A DNA stretch of 64,000 bases, from contig NZ_KE695649.1 in NCBI RefSeq assembly GCF_000454065.1, positions 618,624 through 682,623 of the forward strand, read 5' to 3'. Position 1 is the first letter of the stretch. The number at the start of each line of letters is the position of its first letter. Below, one piece after another: positions 10,401-17,514 of the stretch. The position numbers and the translations under genes were made by a program. The DNA is from Brevibacillus thermoruber 423. Lineage in GTDB: Bacteria; Bacillota; Bacilli; Brevibacillales; Brevibacillaceae. The notes below the pieces were generated by a model that did no database searches, had not been told where the DNA came from, and worked only from the letters and a program-made list of their open reading frames with translations.

Positions 10401-10470
10401 CAAGCCCCGCGCCGTGCTGATCACCCGCGAGGACGCCGAGGCGCTTGCAGAAGGATCGACACTGTTCTAG
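7459..10470 (+). CDS. sftA: FtsK/SpoIIIE-family DNA translocase (SftA type)
   Basis: ATP-driven double-stranded DNA pump that clears chromosomal DNA from the division septum. The 1003-residue protein has no N-terminal membrane helices, which separates soluble SftA from SpoIIIE. It begins MWSWLHKLIRYILGEEE and has a long low-complexity Ala/Glu/Pro linker (~60-525). The motor follows, with Walker A GATGSGKS at 688-695, Walker B IVIVIDELADL near 786-796, and a C-terminal winged-helix gamma domain (~940-1000). The linker contains an 18-bp tandem repeat. The ATG at 7459 has AGAAAGGAAC upstream. It is monocistronic and ends at a strong terminator. Confidence 0.88.
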   Translation: MWSWLHKLIRYILGEEEQEWEQEREHAHRPPAGPSAGQLRAKTKSIYPKQRGDEQEPELPRREKQRHFRFPVISDEELRRPKKRGPVEADKPGRDAGLSSGGPDLIFRSGSSARGTADGMKPDEEVKPEVLQGKREAERLPREADRARVEPVRREERKAEPFRPARPTAEKRTYTPSEFISPVYGKMTPSTRETEHRIHTTSGVVYAGADSQRELADREAAAESDRTEVPTAAETDAVSADRGAWALPDEPAAGTAAKLPWTKREVPAAETGTGAGEAAAARAVPEAQAEAAASDAVTTLDLVFKNKAAAEAVAKTETVPETETVPETETVLETETVPSEKMDAGTEYAPAAQAVFRKEDGSDGNQPPLPVAPSVPDSAVNTETAETAAAANPPSVPGTAAADGGMEAPAKAKCESPAEPIETAAGDMAEVPTEPAETPAAVKSEAPEEPVEPLAAAKSDASAAKPLSPSWESSAPVLPARAHNEQPAAAGLDAAAEWTAREEETSPGETAASSASAVGQERASSAVGAAEPAASYVLPSLDLLDPSPPMSEDDDEHTQLQKLLLEETLANFNVNAQVVGIVKGPSVTRFELQPAPGVKVNKITSLIDDIKLNLAAKDIRIEAPIPGRNAIGIEVPNLTSQPVLISRIIGSAKFREHPSPLAVALGMDIGGEPIVADIKKMPHGLIAGATGSGKSVCINSIIVSLLYKATPEQVRLLLIDPKMVELAPYNHLPHLVTPVVTDAKQATAALKWAVEEMEKRYALFVDAGARDIERYNQTVDQPLPYIVIVIDELADLMMVSPQDVEECIIRIAQKARACGIHLLLATQRPSVDVITGNIKANVPTRLAFAVFSQVDSRTILDQSGAERLLGRGDMLFLESGVTPVRLQGNYVSDDEIERVTRAIKQQRKPSYLFSKEELEQQVQSYDMGDDPLYHEALLFVAEQGQASASALQRRFRIGYNRAARLIEMMEADGYVAGQSGGKPRAVLITREDAEALAEGSTLF
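8407..8472 (+). repeat. 18-bp tandem repeat in the SftA linker
   Basis: About 3.7 copies of the unit GAGACGGTGCCCGAGACR, encoding repeated ETVPET (residues ~317-338). The copies are nearly identical at DNA level, so the array is probably young and may vary in number between strains. It stays in frame. Confidence 0.85.
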
Positions 10471-10488
10471 GGAAACGAGGGAAGCAGC

Positions 10489-10521
10489 AAAGGTCTTGCC
10501 GATTCGGCAAGGCCTTTTTTT
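10489..10521 (+). terminator. Rho-independent terminator after sftA
   Basis: Stem AAAGGTCTTGCCG / CGGCAAGGCCTTT with a short loop and seven Ts, 18 bases after the sftA stop. Confidence 0.88.
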
Positions 10522-10618
10522 GGCTTTCTGGGACAGCCGGGACGTGGTTGGCTCCTTGTCGGCACGATGTCGGACAGACGGACAGGCTGGATGGGGGTTA
10601 TGGAGTTGGTCAATAAAT

Positions 10619-10642
10619 GAAATTTGAATGTCAAAAAATTTC
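10619..10642. promoter_or_regulatory. Imperfect dyad upstream of the HTH/TPR gene, candidate operator
   Basis: GAAATTTGA-atg-TCAAA-aa-ATTTC is an inverted repeat with a two-base insertion, lying about 80 bases before the regulator start in an AT-rich leader. HTH/TPR regulators often bind near their own promoter. This assignment rests only on symmetry and position. Confidence 0.3.
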
Positions 10643-10721
10643 CAGGATGGGGATTCCAAACGATTCTCAAATTTTGTAAAATAAAGTAAAAAATTGTTTC
10701 CTTTCAAGGGGGAGTGCTTAT

Positions 10722-12134
10722 ATGGGGAGACAGCGGTCGTTGCGCTCTGAAATTGAACATCACTTGAAGGAGCACGATTACACGCTGAGTAAACTTGGTG
10801 AGTTGACCGGCATTAATCCTGGACACTTGAACGAATTGCTGAATGGCGATCCGCCGCGGGTCATTACGATCGGACAGCTTGATGCGATGGCTGCGGCTTT
10901 GGGTCAGGCTCCGGGATGGTTGTACGAACTGTACGAAGAAGAGTGTTTCTCCGAAGGAAAAGTATCCAGGTCACGAGTCGTTCCATTTCTGGTTCGATGC
11001 GCAGAGATCGGTCGGCATGATTGCATGGAGCAGGTTGTTTCCAAGCTGCTGGAGAACCCGAAGAACGTCTCCATTCTCTTTTCCGTGGCCGAGCATCTCT
11101 TTGAACGCGGGAAGCAAAAGGAGTCAGTTCCTTTTTATCAGCTAGTGATTGAAAACGAAAAAGATAGCCACGCTGAGCGCTTTGTAATGAGCCAATACCG
11201 GTTATTTCGAGCTTTACAGGGTACTGATGCAGAGAAAAATTGGGAGGCTGTTATCCGGTTTGACCCCTATCGAAAGTGGCTGCCGGAGAATCATCAGTTG
11301 GATGCACTGCTGCAGTTGGCCAATGTCTGCTACACGCTACGAAGGTGGGAACTCGTTGAGAAATACGCGGACGAGTTAAGGGAATTGGCCCATGTCGTGT
11401 ACGAAGACGAGATATGCAAGCGAAAAAACCCGAAAAGTGGCCAAACGCAAAAAACGGAGCGGCCATTGGAGCGGCATCTTGTCGTGTACTATGGACAAGG
11501 GTATCTCTTAAAAGGTGTAGCATTAAAAAATCAAGGGAAGTACGAAGAAGCGAAGCGTTATGTGGATGCTTACGCAGATTTAAGCTGGTTTGAAATCTTG
11601 GACGAAACCGGTCAAGCAGAAGTACAGAAGTTTCGCCTATGGGCAACAGCCAATTCGTATACGTTGGATATGCTCACGGGGAAAACTGATATTCTTCCGG
11701 ACTATATCCGGTTTCTTGCCGATCACCCGAATGAGGTTCTGCCCGGCCTGGTAACAATTTTAAAATCGGCGAATGAGTACGGTTTCTCCGTCGACCATGT
11801 ACTTCAACAGTTCGGGGAGCGCATAAGTCGTTTTGAGGGACAGCAAAACGTAGTCCGACTGAGCCACCATATCCAATTCCGCTATCAATTGGCAGTATAC
11901 TTATTGAAAAAAGGGAAATGGAAAGAAGGGCTAGAAGAAACAGTAAGGTGTCTTGTTTTGTCTGATACGATGATGGATTATGACAACTTCAAAAGATGTT
12001 CGGCATTGTTCTGGGCGCATCTCCAACACGCATCGGATCAGCAAAAAAGAACCTATCAAACCGTCATGATGAAAGGAGCGGTAAAGGATGAAAGGGATTT
12101 TGCTTTCATTGGCTCTGGTATTGGGATTGTCTAG
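10722..12134 (+). CDS. HTH/TPR transcriptional regulator, probable peptide-pheromone receptor (RNPP-like)
   Basis: A 470-residue cytosolic protein. Residues ~8-65 form an XRE-type HTH (LSKLGELTGINPGHLNELLNG as recognition region) and the rest is all-helical with TPR-like repeats. This HTH-plus-TPR build is that of the RNPP family (PlcR, NprR, PrgX) and AimR-like receptors, which bind short imported peptides. Its 3' end overlaps by 47 bases, in another frame, a short gene for a secreted pre-peptide (12088-12210). That is the gene order expected for a receptor and its cognate signal. The AT-richer composition differs from neighbours, suggesting transfer. RBS CAAGGGGGAGTG precedes the ATG. Target genes are not evident. 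Confidence 0.78.
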   Translation: MGRQRSLRSEIEHHLKEHDYTLSKLGELTGINPGHLNELLNGDPPRVITIGQLDAMAAALGQAPGWLYELYEEECFSEGKVSRSRVVPFLVRCAEIGRHDCMEQVVSKLLENPKNVSILFSVAEHLFERGKQKESVPFYQLVIENEKDSHAERFVMSQYRLFRALQGTDAEKNWEAVIRFDPYRKWLPENHQLDALLQLANVCYTLRRWELVEKYADELRELAHVVYEDEICKRKNPKSGQTQKTERPLERHLVVYYGQGYLLKGVALKNQGKYEEAKRYVDAYADLSWFEILDETGQAEVQKFRLWATANSYTLDMLTGKTDILPDYIRFLADHPNEVLPGLVTILKSANEYGFSVDHVLQQFGERISRFEGQQNVVRLSHHIQFRYQLAVYLLKKGKWKEGLEETVRCLVLSDTMMDYDNFKRCSALFWAHLQHASDQQKRTYQTVMMKGAVKDERDFAFIGSGIGIV

Positions 12135-12210
12135 CGGCATTTGGTCTGCAAGTCCGATAGCAGCGGCCAAGGATAACATCATCCAATACGATCACGGCGT
12201 AGGCGGTTAA
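12088..12210 (+). CDS. Secreted pre-peptide, candidate pheromone precursor
   Basis: A 40-residue product too short for usual gene callers. AAGGAG sits 10 bases before the ATG at 12088. Residues 1-27 are a signal peptide (MK, a long Leu/Ala/Ile core, then SASPIAAA), followed by a polar tail KDNIIQYDHGVGG. Phr, PapR and AimP precursors have this build: export, then trimming to a 5-8 residue C-terminal peptide that is re-imported by oligopeptide permease. The likely mature form is the last 6-8 residues, perhaps DHGVGG or QYDHGVGG (inference). The gene overlaps the receptor by 47 bases in the +1 frame, so expression is coupled, and a terminator follows immediately. Confidence 0.7.
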   Translation: MKGILLSLALVLGLSSGIWSASPIAAAKDNIIQYDHGVGG

Positions 12211-12211
12211 T

Positions 12212-12241
12212 GAAGAAGTCCCCTGTTCGGGGGCTTCTTGT
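12212..12241 (+). terminator. Terminator of the receptor/pre-peptide unit
   Basis: Stem AGAAGTCCCC / GGGGGCTTCT with a TGTTC loop directly after the pre-peptide stop. The T-run is weak (TTGTATT), but position and stem strength support termination. Confidence 0.65.
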
Positions 12242-12491
12242 ATTCATCACATTTTGGCGTTTCTCCTGCTGCTTGGTATCATCCCGCAGGCTTTCTGGAA
12301 AACATGTGCGTACAAGCAGGTACAACGACTGTCTCACCTTCATGAGCACCCCTACCTACTTGCGCAAACCGGGTCAGTAAAAAGTCGGCCTTCCGTGCCT
12401 AAGCGCACTCAAACAGACAGACAGATCTTGCCGAAACATCCGTTGCTGCGTTATTCTGAAAAATATGACAAAAGGAAGCGGAGGTACGCAC
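12242..12491. other. Intergenic stretch with nothing recognised
   Basis: No convincing gene or RNA. A short open frame at 12254-12526 has poor codon character, no RBS and overlaps the next gene, so I did not call it. Confidence 0.5.
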
Positions 12492-12887
12492 ATGGACCCG
12501 CTGAAAAAGAAGTACCAACCGATTGACGAACAGATTGTCCTGTTCAATGACGAGCATTACCTGAGCGTGCAAAGGCTTGATGTGTCAGGCCTGGACGCGG
12601 AAGCGAGAGCGTCGCTGTTCAACCACCTGTTCGCGTTTGACAGCGGCGACATCGAACTGGAGATCGACATCTCCGAGGAGCATCAGGGGATCTGGTACCT
12701 GCAGCTGCTCGTGCCGCACGTGCTGACGCTGCCGGATGCGGCCCGCAAACGCCTGGAGAGAGGAGCGGAACAGCTTGCCGCCCATCTGACGCAGCAGCCG
12801 CATCGTCCGGCGTCCAGCCGGGTGGCCGGAGACGACATGCTTCGGTATGTACGGCGCTACAATCCCAATCTGGACGTGACGGCCTGA
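12492..12887 (+). CDS. Hypothetical protein
   Basis: A 131-residue soluble acidic protein I do not recognise. The ATG at 12492 has GGAGGT 8 bases upstream; an in-frame ATG at 12465 lacks an RBS. Codon use matches the host, so the gene looks native and expressed. The middle (FNHLFAFDSGDIELEIDISEE) is strand-rich; there is no signal peptide or cysteine. A structured RNA hairpin separates it from the signal peptidase gene. Confidence 0.7.
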   Translation: MDPLKKKYQPIDEQIVLFNDEHYLSVQRLDVSGLDAEARASLFNHLFAFDSGDIELEIDISEEHQGIWYLQLLVPHVLTLPDAARKRLERGAEQLAAHLTQQPHRPASSRVAGDDMLRYVRRYNPNLDVTA

Positions 12888-12924
12888 CGGTTGTCCAGAA
12901 GAAAAGAAAGAACGGAAACCCAAT

Positions 12925-12983
12925 CACCCCTTGCCCACGAGTGGACGAATCCACGGGGATTGCGCCGCTGCCTGCAAGGGGTG
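12925..12983 (+). terminator. Long hairpin between the hypothetical gene and sip
   Basis: CACCCCTTG (12925-12933) pairs with CAAGGGGTG (12975-12983), and an inner hairpin GTGGA-cgaa-TCCAC (12941-12954) sits in the loop. It may terminate the upstream gene, though only TCTGTTT follows, or be a structured 5' leader of the signal peptidase gene. Confidence 0.4.
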
Positions 12984-13074
12984 TCTGTTTGGAACGGAGG
13001 GGCCTCGTTTAATTTGCAGCCGCATTTGTGCTATCATACGTGGTAGACAAACCTGTACGAAAGGCGGGCTGCCT

Positions 13075-13632
13075 GTGAAGCTCAAAGAGATCTGGGATTG
13101 GATTCGTTCCCTGGCCTTCGCGGCAACGCTGGCGCTGGTTCTGGGCATCTTCGTCTTCCAGCCGTTCAAGGTGGAAGGCCACTCCATGGACCCGACACTG
13201 CACGATCAGCAGAGAATCTACGTGTCCAAACTCCCCCACACCTTTTCGTACCTGCCCGATTACGGCGACATCGTCGTGATCGACAGCCGCGTGAACCGAA
13301 AGCGGACATTCCGGGATGACCTCTTGGGCCATCCGTTGATTCACCTGATGCTGGGCAACCAGAAGGAAGATTTCATGTACGTCAAGCGGGTGATCGGCAA
13401 ACCGGGCGACGTCCTGGAATTTAAGGATCACCTGGTATACCGCAACGGCAAGCCGCTGGACGAACCGTACATCAAGGAGACGGCCCAGTACGACGGCCTG
13501 GGGAAAGTCGTCGTGCCTGACAACCACATCTTCGTGATGGGGGACAACCGCAACAACAGCCGGGACAGTCGGGACATCGGCTTTATTCCGCTCGACCACG
13601 TGATCGGCACCAAATTGGAGTGGCCGTTCTGA
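13075..13632 (+). CDS. sip: Signal peptidase I
   Basis: Membrane-anchored Ser/Lys protease that removes signal peptides. The 185-residue protein has one N-terminal membrane segment (LAFAATLALVLGIFVFQPF), the catalytic serine in GHSMDPTL, the lysine in YVKRVIGKPGD, and the C-terminal GDNRNNSRDSRDIG box. The start is GTG at 13075, which places KLKEIWDW directly before the membrane segment as in SipS proteins. A longer frame starting at 12931 has no support. Short length and a single N-terminal anchor match the Gram-positive type. Confidence 0.93.
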   Translation: MKLKEIWDWIRSLAFAATLALVLGIFVFQPFKVEGHSMDPTLHDQQRIYVSKLPHTFSYLPDYGDIVVIDSRVNRKRTFRDDLLGHPLIHLMLGNQKEDFMYVKRVIGKPGDVLEFKDHLVYRNGKPLDEPYIKETAQYDGLGKVVVPDNHIFVMGDNRNNSRDSRDIGFIPLDHVIGTKLEWPF

Positions 13633-13688
13633 AGGCGGATTGACAAGCGGCCGCACTGCTGCATTCGATGGTCATGGAGAAGCGAACG

Positions 13689-13740
13689 ACGAAAACGGAA
13701 GCGGCCCCAGATAGGGGACTTGCTTCCGTTTCGTGTTTTT
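13689..13740 (+). terminator. Terminator of sip
   Basis: ACGAAAACGGAAGC (13689-13702) pairs with GCTTCCGTTTCGT (13722-13734), followed by GTTTTT. Confidence 0.85.
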
Positions 13741-13796
13741 CAGCCGCACGTGTGCGGTCAACGCCATTATTAATTGGTAATAAATACATATTTATG

Positions 13797-13825
13797 TTGC
13801 GTTTTCTAAAAATATGATTTAATAT
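13797..13825 (+). promoter_or_regulatory. SigA-type promoter of the metalloprotease gene
   Basis: TTGCGT, a 17-base spacer, and TAATAT in an AT-rich stretch 40 bases before the metalloprotease start. Confidence 0.55.
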
Positions 13826-13866
13826 GTTGTAGTAGAAAAATTTGGAATTTGTGGTGGTGTTGAACA

Positions 13867-14490
13867 TTGAAGAAAACGTTGCTTTTCCTAGCGGTTTGTA
13901 TGGGGATTGTTTCCTCAAGTGCTGGCATTGCCTATGCTGCGACGTTGGGAAAGATCTCCTATTGGTACTCCGACAAGGATATTATCAGTAGGTGGAGTAC
14001 GAAACGGTATGTGTGGGCAGGGATGATGGACAAGAGCATAGCGACTTCTGCTTTTGCATCCTATGTTAGTCACGCGATGAGTCAATGGCGCACAGCAGGG
14101 ATTTCAAGTGATGGAGTTGATGAAAAATCTGATGCGAATATAAATATTTACGGGGGAACGTACAATACGTTGAAAGCAATGGAACCAAGTTTGAGCAGTT
14201 CAAATACTGGTCTCACTGTCTATGATGGAACATTAACGTATGAAGGCGATTGGCAATACGGTACTTCACTGAAGCAAAGTTACAAAATCGGCTCACCTGT
14301 GAACGTATATATCGTGCAAATAGACGGAAAAACGTCAAACGGATACAAAAAAACAACCACTCATGAATTCGGACACGCTCTTGGCTGGCGTGGGCATTCT
14401 GGCAATTCAAATGATGTCATGTATGGGACCGCCAGCGAAGTAACCACATTGACATCGAGGGATAAGAATCATCTTGTTCAAATATATTAA
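13867..14490 (+). CDS. Secreted zinc metalloprotease (metzincin/matrixin-like)
   Basis: A 207-residue exported protease. Residues 1-24 are a signal peptide (MKKTLLFLAVCMGIVSSSAG...AYA). The zinc site HEFGHALGWRGH (His166, Glu167, His170, His176) matches the metzincin HExxHxxGxxH pattern, and NDVMYG about 15 residues later supplies the Met-turn. The mature domain is small, like single-domain matrixins. The start is TTG at 13867, chosen because it places KK right after the initiator. The gene is AT-richer than its surroundings, and the lipoprotein gene downstream begins 26 bases after its stop. Substrate unknown. Confidence 0.82.
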   Translation: MKKTLLFLAVCMGIVSSSAGIAYAATLGKISYWYSDKDIISRWSTKRYVWAGMMDKSIATSAFASYVSHAMSQWRTAGISSDGVDEKSDANINIYGGTYNTLKAMEPSLSSSNTGLTVYDGTLTYEGDWQYGTSLKQSYKIGSPVNVYIVQIDGKTSNGYKKTTTHEFGHALGWRGHSGNSNDVMYGTASEVTTLTSRDKNHLVQIY

Positions 14491-14515
14491 TCCTTTCAAG
14501 ATTGGAGGATTTATT

Positions 14516-15352
14516 GTGAAACAGCTGAAGAAAGTTTTCACAATGGCCATCCTATCCTGGCTTGTAATCACAGGATGCGCGCCGGATCATCGTGATGCTT
14601 CTTTGCACATTACCAGCAGGGAAGGAGAAACCGTGACAGCAATAACAAACGTAGATGATGCCTTAAAGGCTTCCGACCATGTCGTGATTGGCGAAGTTGT
14701 GGATGAAGCGAAATTCAGCAGCACCAACACATACCGATACACTGTCGCTGTGAAAACGGAATTGAAAGGGAATGTAAACGCGAAGTCAATTGATGTGTAT
14801 GAAGCGAAAGATGCGTTGAAAAAAGGGAAAGAGTATTTGTTGTTTCTGGAATACTGGGAACATGAGCTGTATCCCCGGCCTGTCTATACGCCGATAGGAG
14901 AGGAGACGATCATTGAAATCGACAAGAATCAATTACGTGGCAATGAAAACATTGTGATGAACAGAAAGAAAGACGACATGGTGACATACATTCAAAATTC
15001 TCCGGAGGCAAAGCGGCTGACGAAAAAGAACGTTCACATCGTAGAGAAGGCCAGCAGTACGGAAGAATTGATAGATCAATCCGATTTTGTGCTTCATGTC
15101 ATGCCTGTGGAAGTCGTGCATGAAAACGAGTATGTAAAGACCGTTACGGCAGACATTTTGCAAGCGTACAAAGGACAGCTCGACCAGGACAGTACCGTAA
15201 TCAATTTGCCGGCTGATGTGGAAGTAGGCAAAGAATACCTGGTGTTCTTGAAGGGAGAAAAGGATTTTCGGCTGACGACAAGACAGGGAAGTGTCATCTC
15301 CAAAGACCATGAATCACAATGGAACGATGTATTGAGCAGCATCAACAAATAG
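14516..15352 (+). CDS. Lipoprotein with duplicated domain
   Basis: A 278-residue lipoprotein: signal MKQLKKVFTMAILSWLVITGC with lipobox ITGC. The mature part holds two similar units, roughly residues 45-120 (ASDHVVIGEVVDEAKF...KGKEYLLFLEYWE) and 185-265 (QSDFVLHVMPVEVVHE...VGKEYLVFLKGEKD). This looks like an internal duplication, with the shared pattern SD-hVhh...YK/LKG...hGKEYLhFL. Start GTG at 14516 with TGGAGG 7 bases upstream. It follows the secreted metalloprotease closely, shares its AT-rich composition and was probably acquired with it. It could be a protease partner or inhibitor, but nothing in the sequence proves that. Confidence 0.75.
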   Translation: MKQLKKVFTMAILSWLVITGCAPDHRDASLHITSREGETVTAITNVDDALKASDHVVIGEVVDEAKFSSTNTYRYTVAVKTELKGNVNAKSIDVYEAKDALKKGKEYLLFLEYWEHELYPRPVYTPIGEETIIEIDKNQLRGNENIVMNRKKDDMVTYIQNSPEAKRLTKKNVHIVEKASSTEELIDQSDFVLHVMPVEVVHENEYVKTVTADILQAYKGQLDQDSTVINLPADVEVGKEYLVFLKGEKDFRLTTRQGSVISKDHESQWNDVLSSINK

Positions 15353-15358
15353 ATACCG

Positions 15359-15391
15359 AAAAGACCACCTTGACGTCAGGTGGTCTTTTTT
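15359..15391 (+). terminator. Terminator after the lipoprotein gene
   Basis: AAAGACCACCT-tgacgtc-AGGTGGTCTTTTTT, a perfect stem with a T-run. Confidence 0.9.
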
Positions 15392-15436
15392 GCTGCACGG
15401 ATGAGGACGGTGCTGCCCAATGCAGCGACCGACTTG

Positions 15437-16390
15437 TTACGAGGTTGCGCGGGCCGCCGCGGCGGACAGCTTGAGCTGTCTGCGCTGATACAGGTTGTTG
15501 GCGACCAGCGCCGCGATGATCAGGAGCGTTCCGCCGGCGTCAAACAGGGTGAGGCGATACCCCTGCATGACGGAGATGACAAAGGTCGTGACGGGCACGA
15601 AGTTGATAAACAGGATGCCGTTGATCGGCGTCAACTGCTTCACGCCCGCATTCCAACTGACCAGCGCCAGCACGCCGGCGACCAGGATCATGAAGCCGAG
15701 CTCGGGGCCGGCCGACCAGATCGACGGCAGCGAAGGGACGGACAAAAGGCCGAAAGCGGCCAGCACCAGGACGACCGCAAGCGAGGTGGCGGTGCCCAGC
15801 ACGCAGCTCAGCGTGGAGTAGCGCAGCACGGACCATTCGGCAAAGACATCGCCGCCGATCGTGTAGATGACCCAGCCCAGGACGCCGACGAAGATCACGA
15901 GAACCGGAAACAGCCGGTCGGCTCCCAGGAGAAACGCGTGGAAATCCCCCTTGGTGATCACCAGGAAGCAGCCGACGAGGGCCACCGCGATGCAGCCGAC
16001 GGTAAACGGCGCCGGCCGCTTCCGACTCCAGATCCACAGCACCAGCACCGAAATCATCGGCATCAGCGCTTCCATCACCGAGGCGAGAATCACGCCCGAC
16101 GTGCCCAAGCGGTTTTGGCCCCAAAAGACCAACAGGTTATAGACGGTAAACGCCATCGTGCCGAAGAACCAGAGCGGTGCGCCGCGGCCGTCGAAGCGAA
16201 GCGCCCGCCCGCCTTCCTTCAGCCACAAGAGGACCAGCAGGATGACGGAGACGGCGGAGTAGCGGATGACGGAAAAGAAAAACGGATCGAGATGCGCAAA
16301 CGCGCTTTCGGCCACGGGGAACATCGCCCCCCACGCCACGCTGGCGATCAGGCACAAAAAAGCCCCTTTCAGGATGTGGTTGGTGTTCAT
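15437..16390 (-). CDS. EamA/DMT-family transporter
   Basis: A 317-residue inner-membrane protein with about ten hydrophobic helices in two EamA halves, each starting with a pattern like ASVAWGAMFP. DMT carriers of this type export amino acids or metabolites; the substrate is not readable from sequence. I chose ATG 16390 (MNTNHILKGAFLCLIAS), preceded by GGCAGGTG; a frame open from 16447 would add a charged extension. It is divergent from a LysR gene, the usual arrangement in which the regulator controls the exporter. Confidence 0.85.
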   Translation of the reverse strand: MNTNHILKGAFLCLIASVAWGAMFPVAESAFAHLDPFFFSVIRYSAVSVILLVLLWLKEGGRALRFDGRGAPLWFFGTMAFTVYNLLVFWGQNRLGTSGVILASVMEALMPMISVLVLWIWSRKRPAPFTVGCIAVALVGCFLVITKGDFHAFLLGADRLFPVLVIFVGVLGWVIYTIGGDVFAEWSVLRYSTLSCVLGTATSLAVVLVLAAFGLLSVPSLPSIWSAGPELGFMILVAGVLALVSWNAGVKQLTPINGILFINFVPVTTFVISVMQGYRLTLFDAGGTLLIIAALVANNLYQRRQLKLSAAAARATS

Positions 16391-16457
16391 GTCGCTGCAC
16401 CTGCCTGCCTTTCCCTTACCTTGACCAAATTTCACGATCACCATCATATTCCGGAAA

Positions 16458-16480
16458 TTTCATCATGTAAAATGATTGAA
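16458..16480. promoter_or_regulatory. Candidate LysR operator between the divergent genes
   Basis: TTTCATCAT-gtaaa-ATGATTGAAA, an imperfect inverted repeat in the 144-base gap between the transporter and LysR genes. Position and symmetry suit a LysR binding site; the match is not to any consensus I can confirm. Confidence 0.35.
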
Positions 16481-16534
16481 AATGATCGTGTGCATCACTA
16501 TGATTGATACCGGAACGGAAGGGAGAGGAACGAA

Positions 16535-17440
16535 GTGGAACTGAGCGACCTGCGCATTTTTCAAACCGTCGCCGAGCACGGCAGCGTCAGCCGGGCGGCC
16601 CGGGAGCTCAATTACGTGCAGTCCAACGTGACGGCGCGCATTCAACATTTGGAGCGGGAGCTGGGAACGTCCTTGTTTTACCGGCACGCGAGAGGGGTGA
16701 CGCTGAATCCCGACGGCAGAAAGCTGCTGGCCTACGCGCAGAAGATTTTGGCGATGATGGACGAGATGGAAAAGGCGTTTCAGGACGAGGAGAATCCGTC
16801 CGGCCCGCTGTTGATCGGCTCCGTCGAGACGGTATCCTGCCTGCCTGCGATCCTGTCCGTCTACTGCAGGCGTTATCCGCGCGTCGATCTGTCTCTGGTG
16901 ACCGGGGTGACGGAACACCTGGTGAACGAAGTGCTGGCCTATGAGCTGGACGGGGCGTTTGTCAGCGGACCGATCGAGCATCCGGAGATTGTCCAGGAGC
17001 TCTTGACGGAAGAAGAGCTTGTCCTGATCGCGAGCGGCGACGGCGCCCCCCATTCGCTGGACGAATGCAAAACCAGGCCGCTGCTCGTGTTTCGCTCCGG
17101 CTGCGGCTATCGGGCACGATTGGTGCAGTGGCTTGCGGCGGAAGGGATCACACCGGCGAGGATCATGGAGTTTGGCACGCTGGAGACGATTTTGGCCGTG
17201 GTCGCCTCCGGATTGGGGGTCTCGCTCGTGCCCAGGGCAGCCGTCGCTCACCTGGAAGCGGCGGGGCGCATCCGCTGCCATTCCATTCCGCGCGAATTCG
17301 GCCGCGTCTCCACGGTGTTCATCCGCCGGCGCGACGCGATCTCGTCCAGTTCGATGCGGAAGCTGCTTGAGACCATTCGCGGGTTTCGCGACGAAGGGGG
17401 CACGGGTACGTCCCAGCCGGAAGCAGCGGCTCGCAGCTGA
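16535..17440 (+). CDS. LysR-family transcriptional regulator
   Basis: A 301-residue regulator with N-terminal winged HTH (LRIFQTVAEHGSVSRAARELNYVQSNVTARI, residues ~5-40) and a type-2 periplasmic-binding-like effector domain (~90-290). Start GTG at 16535 with GGGAGAGGAA upstream. It is transcribed away from the DMT transporter gene, so it probably activates that gene in response to the exported compound. A medium-chain reductase gene follows 74 bases downstream. Confidence 0.87.
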   Translation: MELSDLRIFQTVAEHGSVSRAARELNYVQSNVTARIQHLERELGTSLFYRHARGVTLNPDGRKLLAYAQKILAMMDEMEKAFQDEENPSGPLLIGSVETVSCLPAILSVYCRRYPRVDLSLVTGVTEHLVNEVLAYELDGAFVSGPIEHPEIVQELLTEEELVLIASGDGAPHSLDECKTRPLLVFRSGCGYRARLVQWLAAEGITPARIMEFGTLETILAVVASGLGVSLVPRAAVAHLEAAGRIRCHSIPREFGRVSTVFIRRRDAISSSSMRKLLETIRGFRDEGGTGTSQPEAAARS

Positions 17441-17514
17441 CTGGACGAAACGAGGAGGAAATGAGGAAGCCCTAAAGAAATAATGGGAAAACGGCCGTTG
17501 GGGGGAATGAAGGG

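Noticed and set aside
12254-12526. 90-codon frame after the pheromone gene
   Set aside because: No RBS, atypical residues, overlaps the well-supported gene at 12492.
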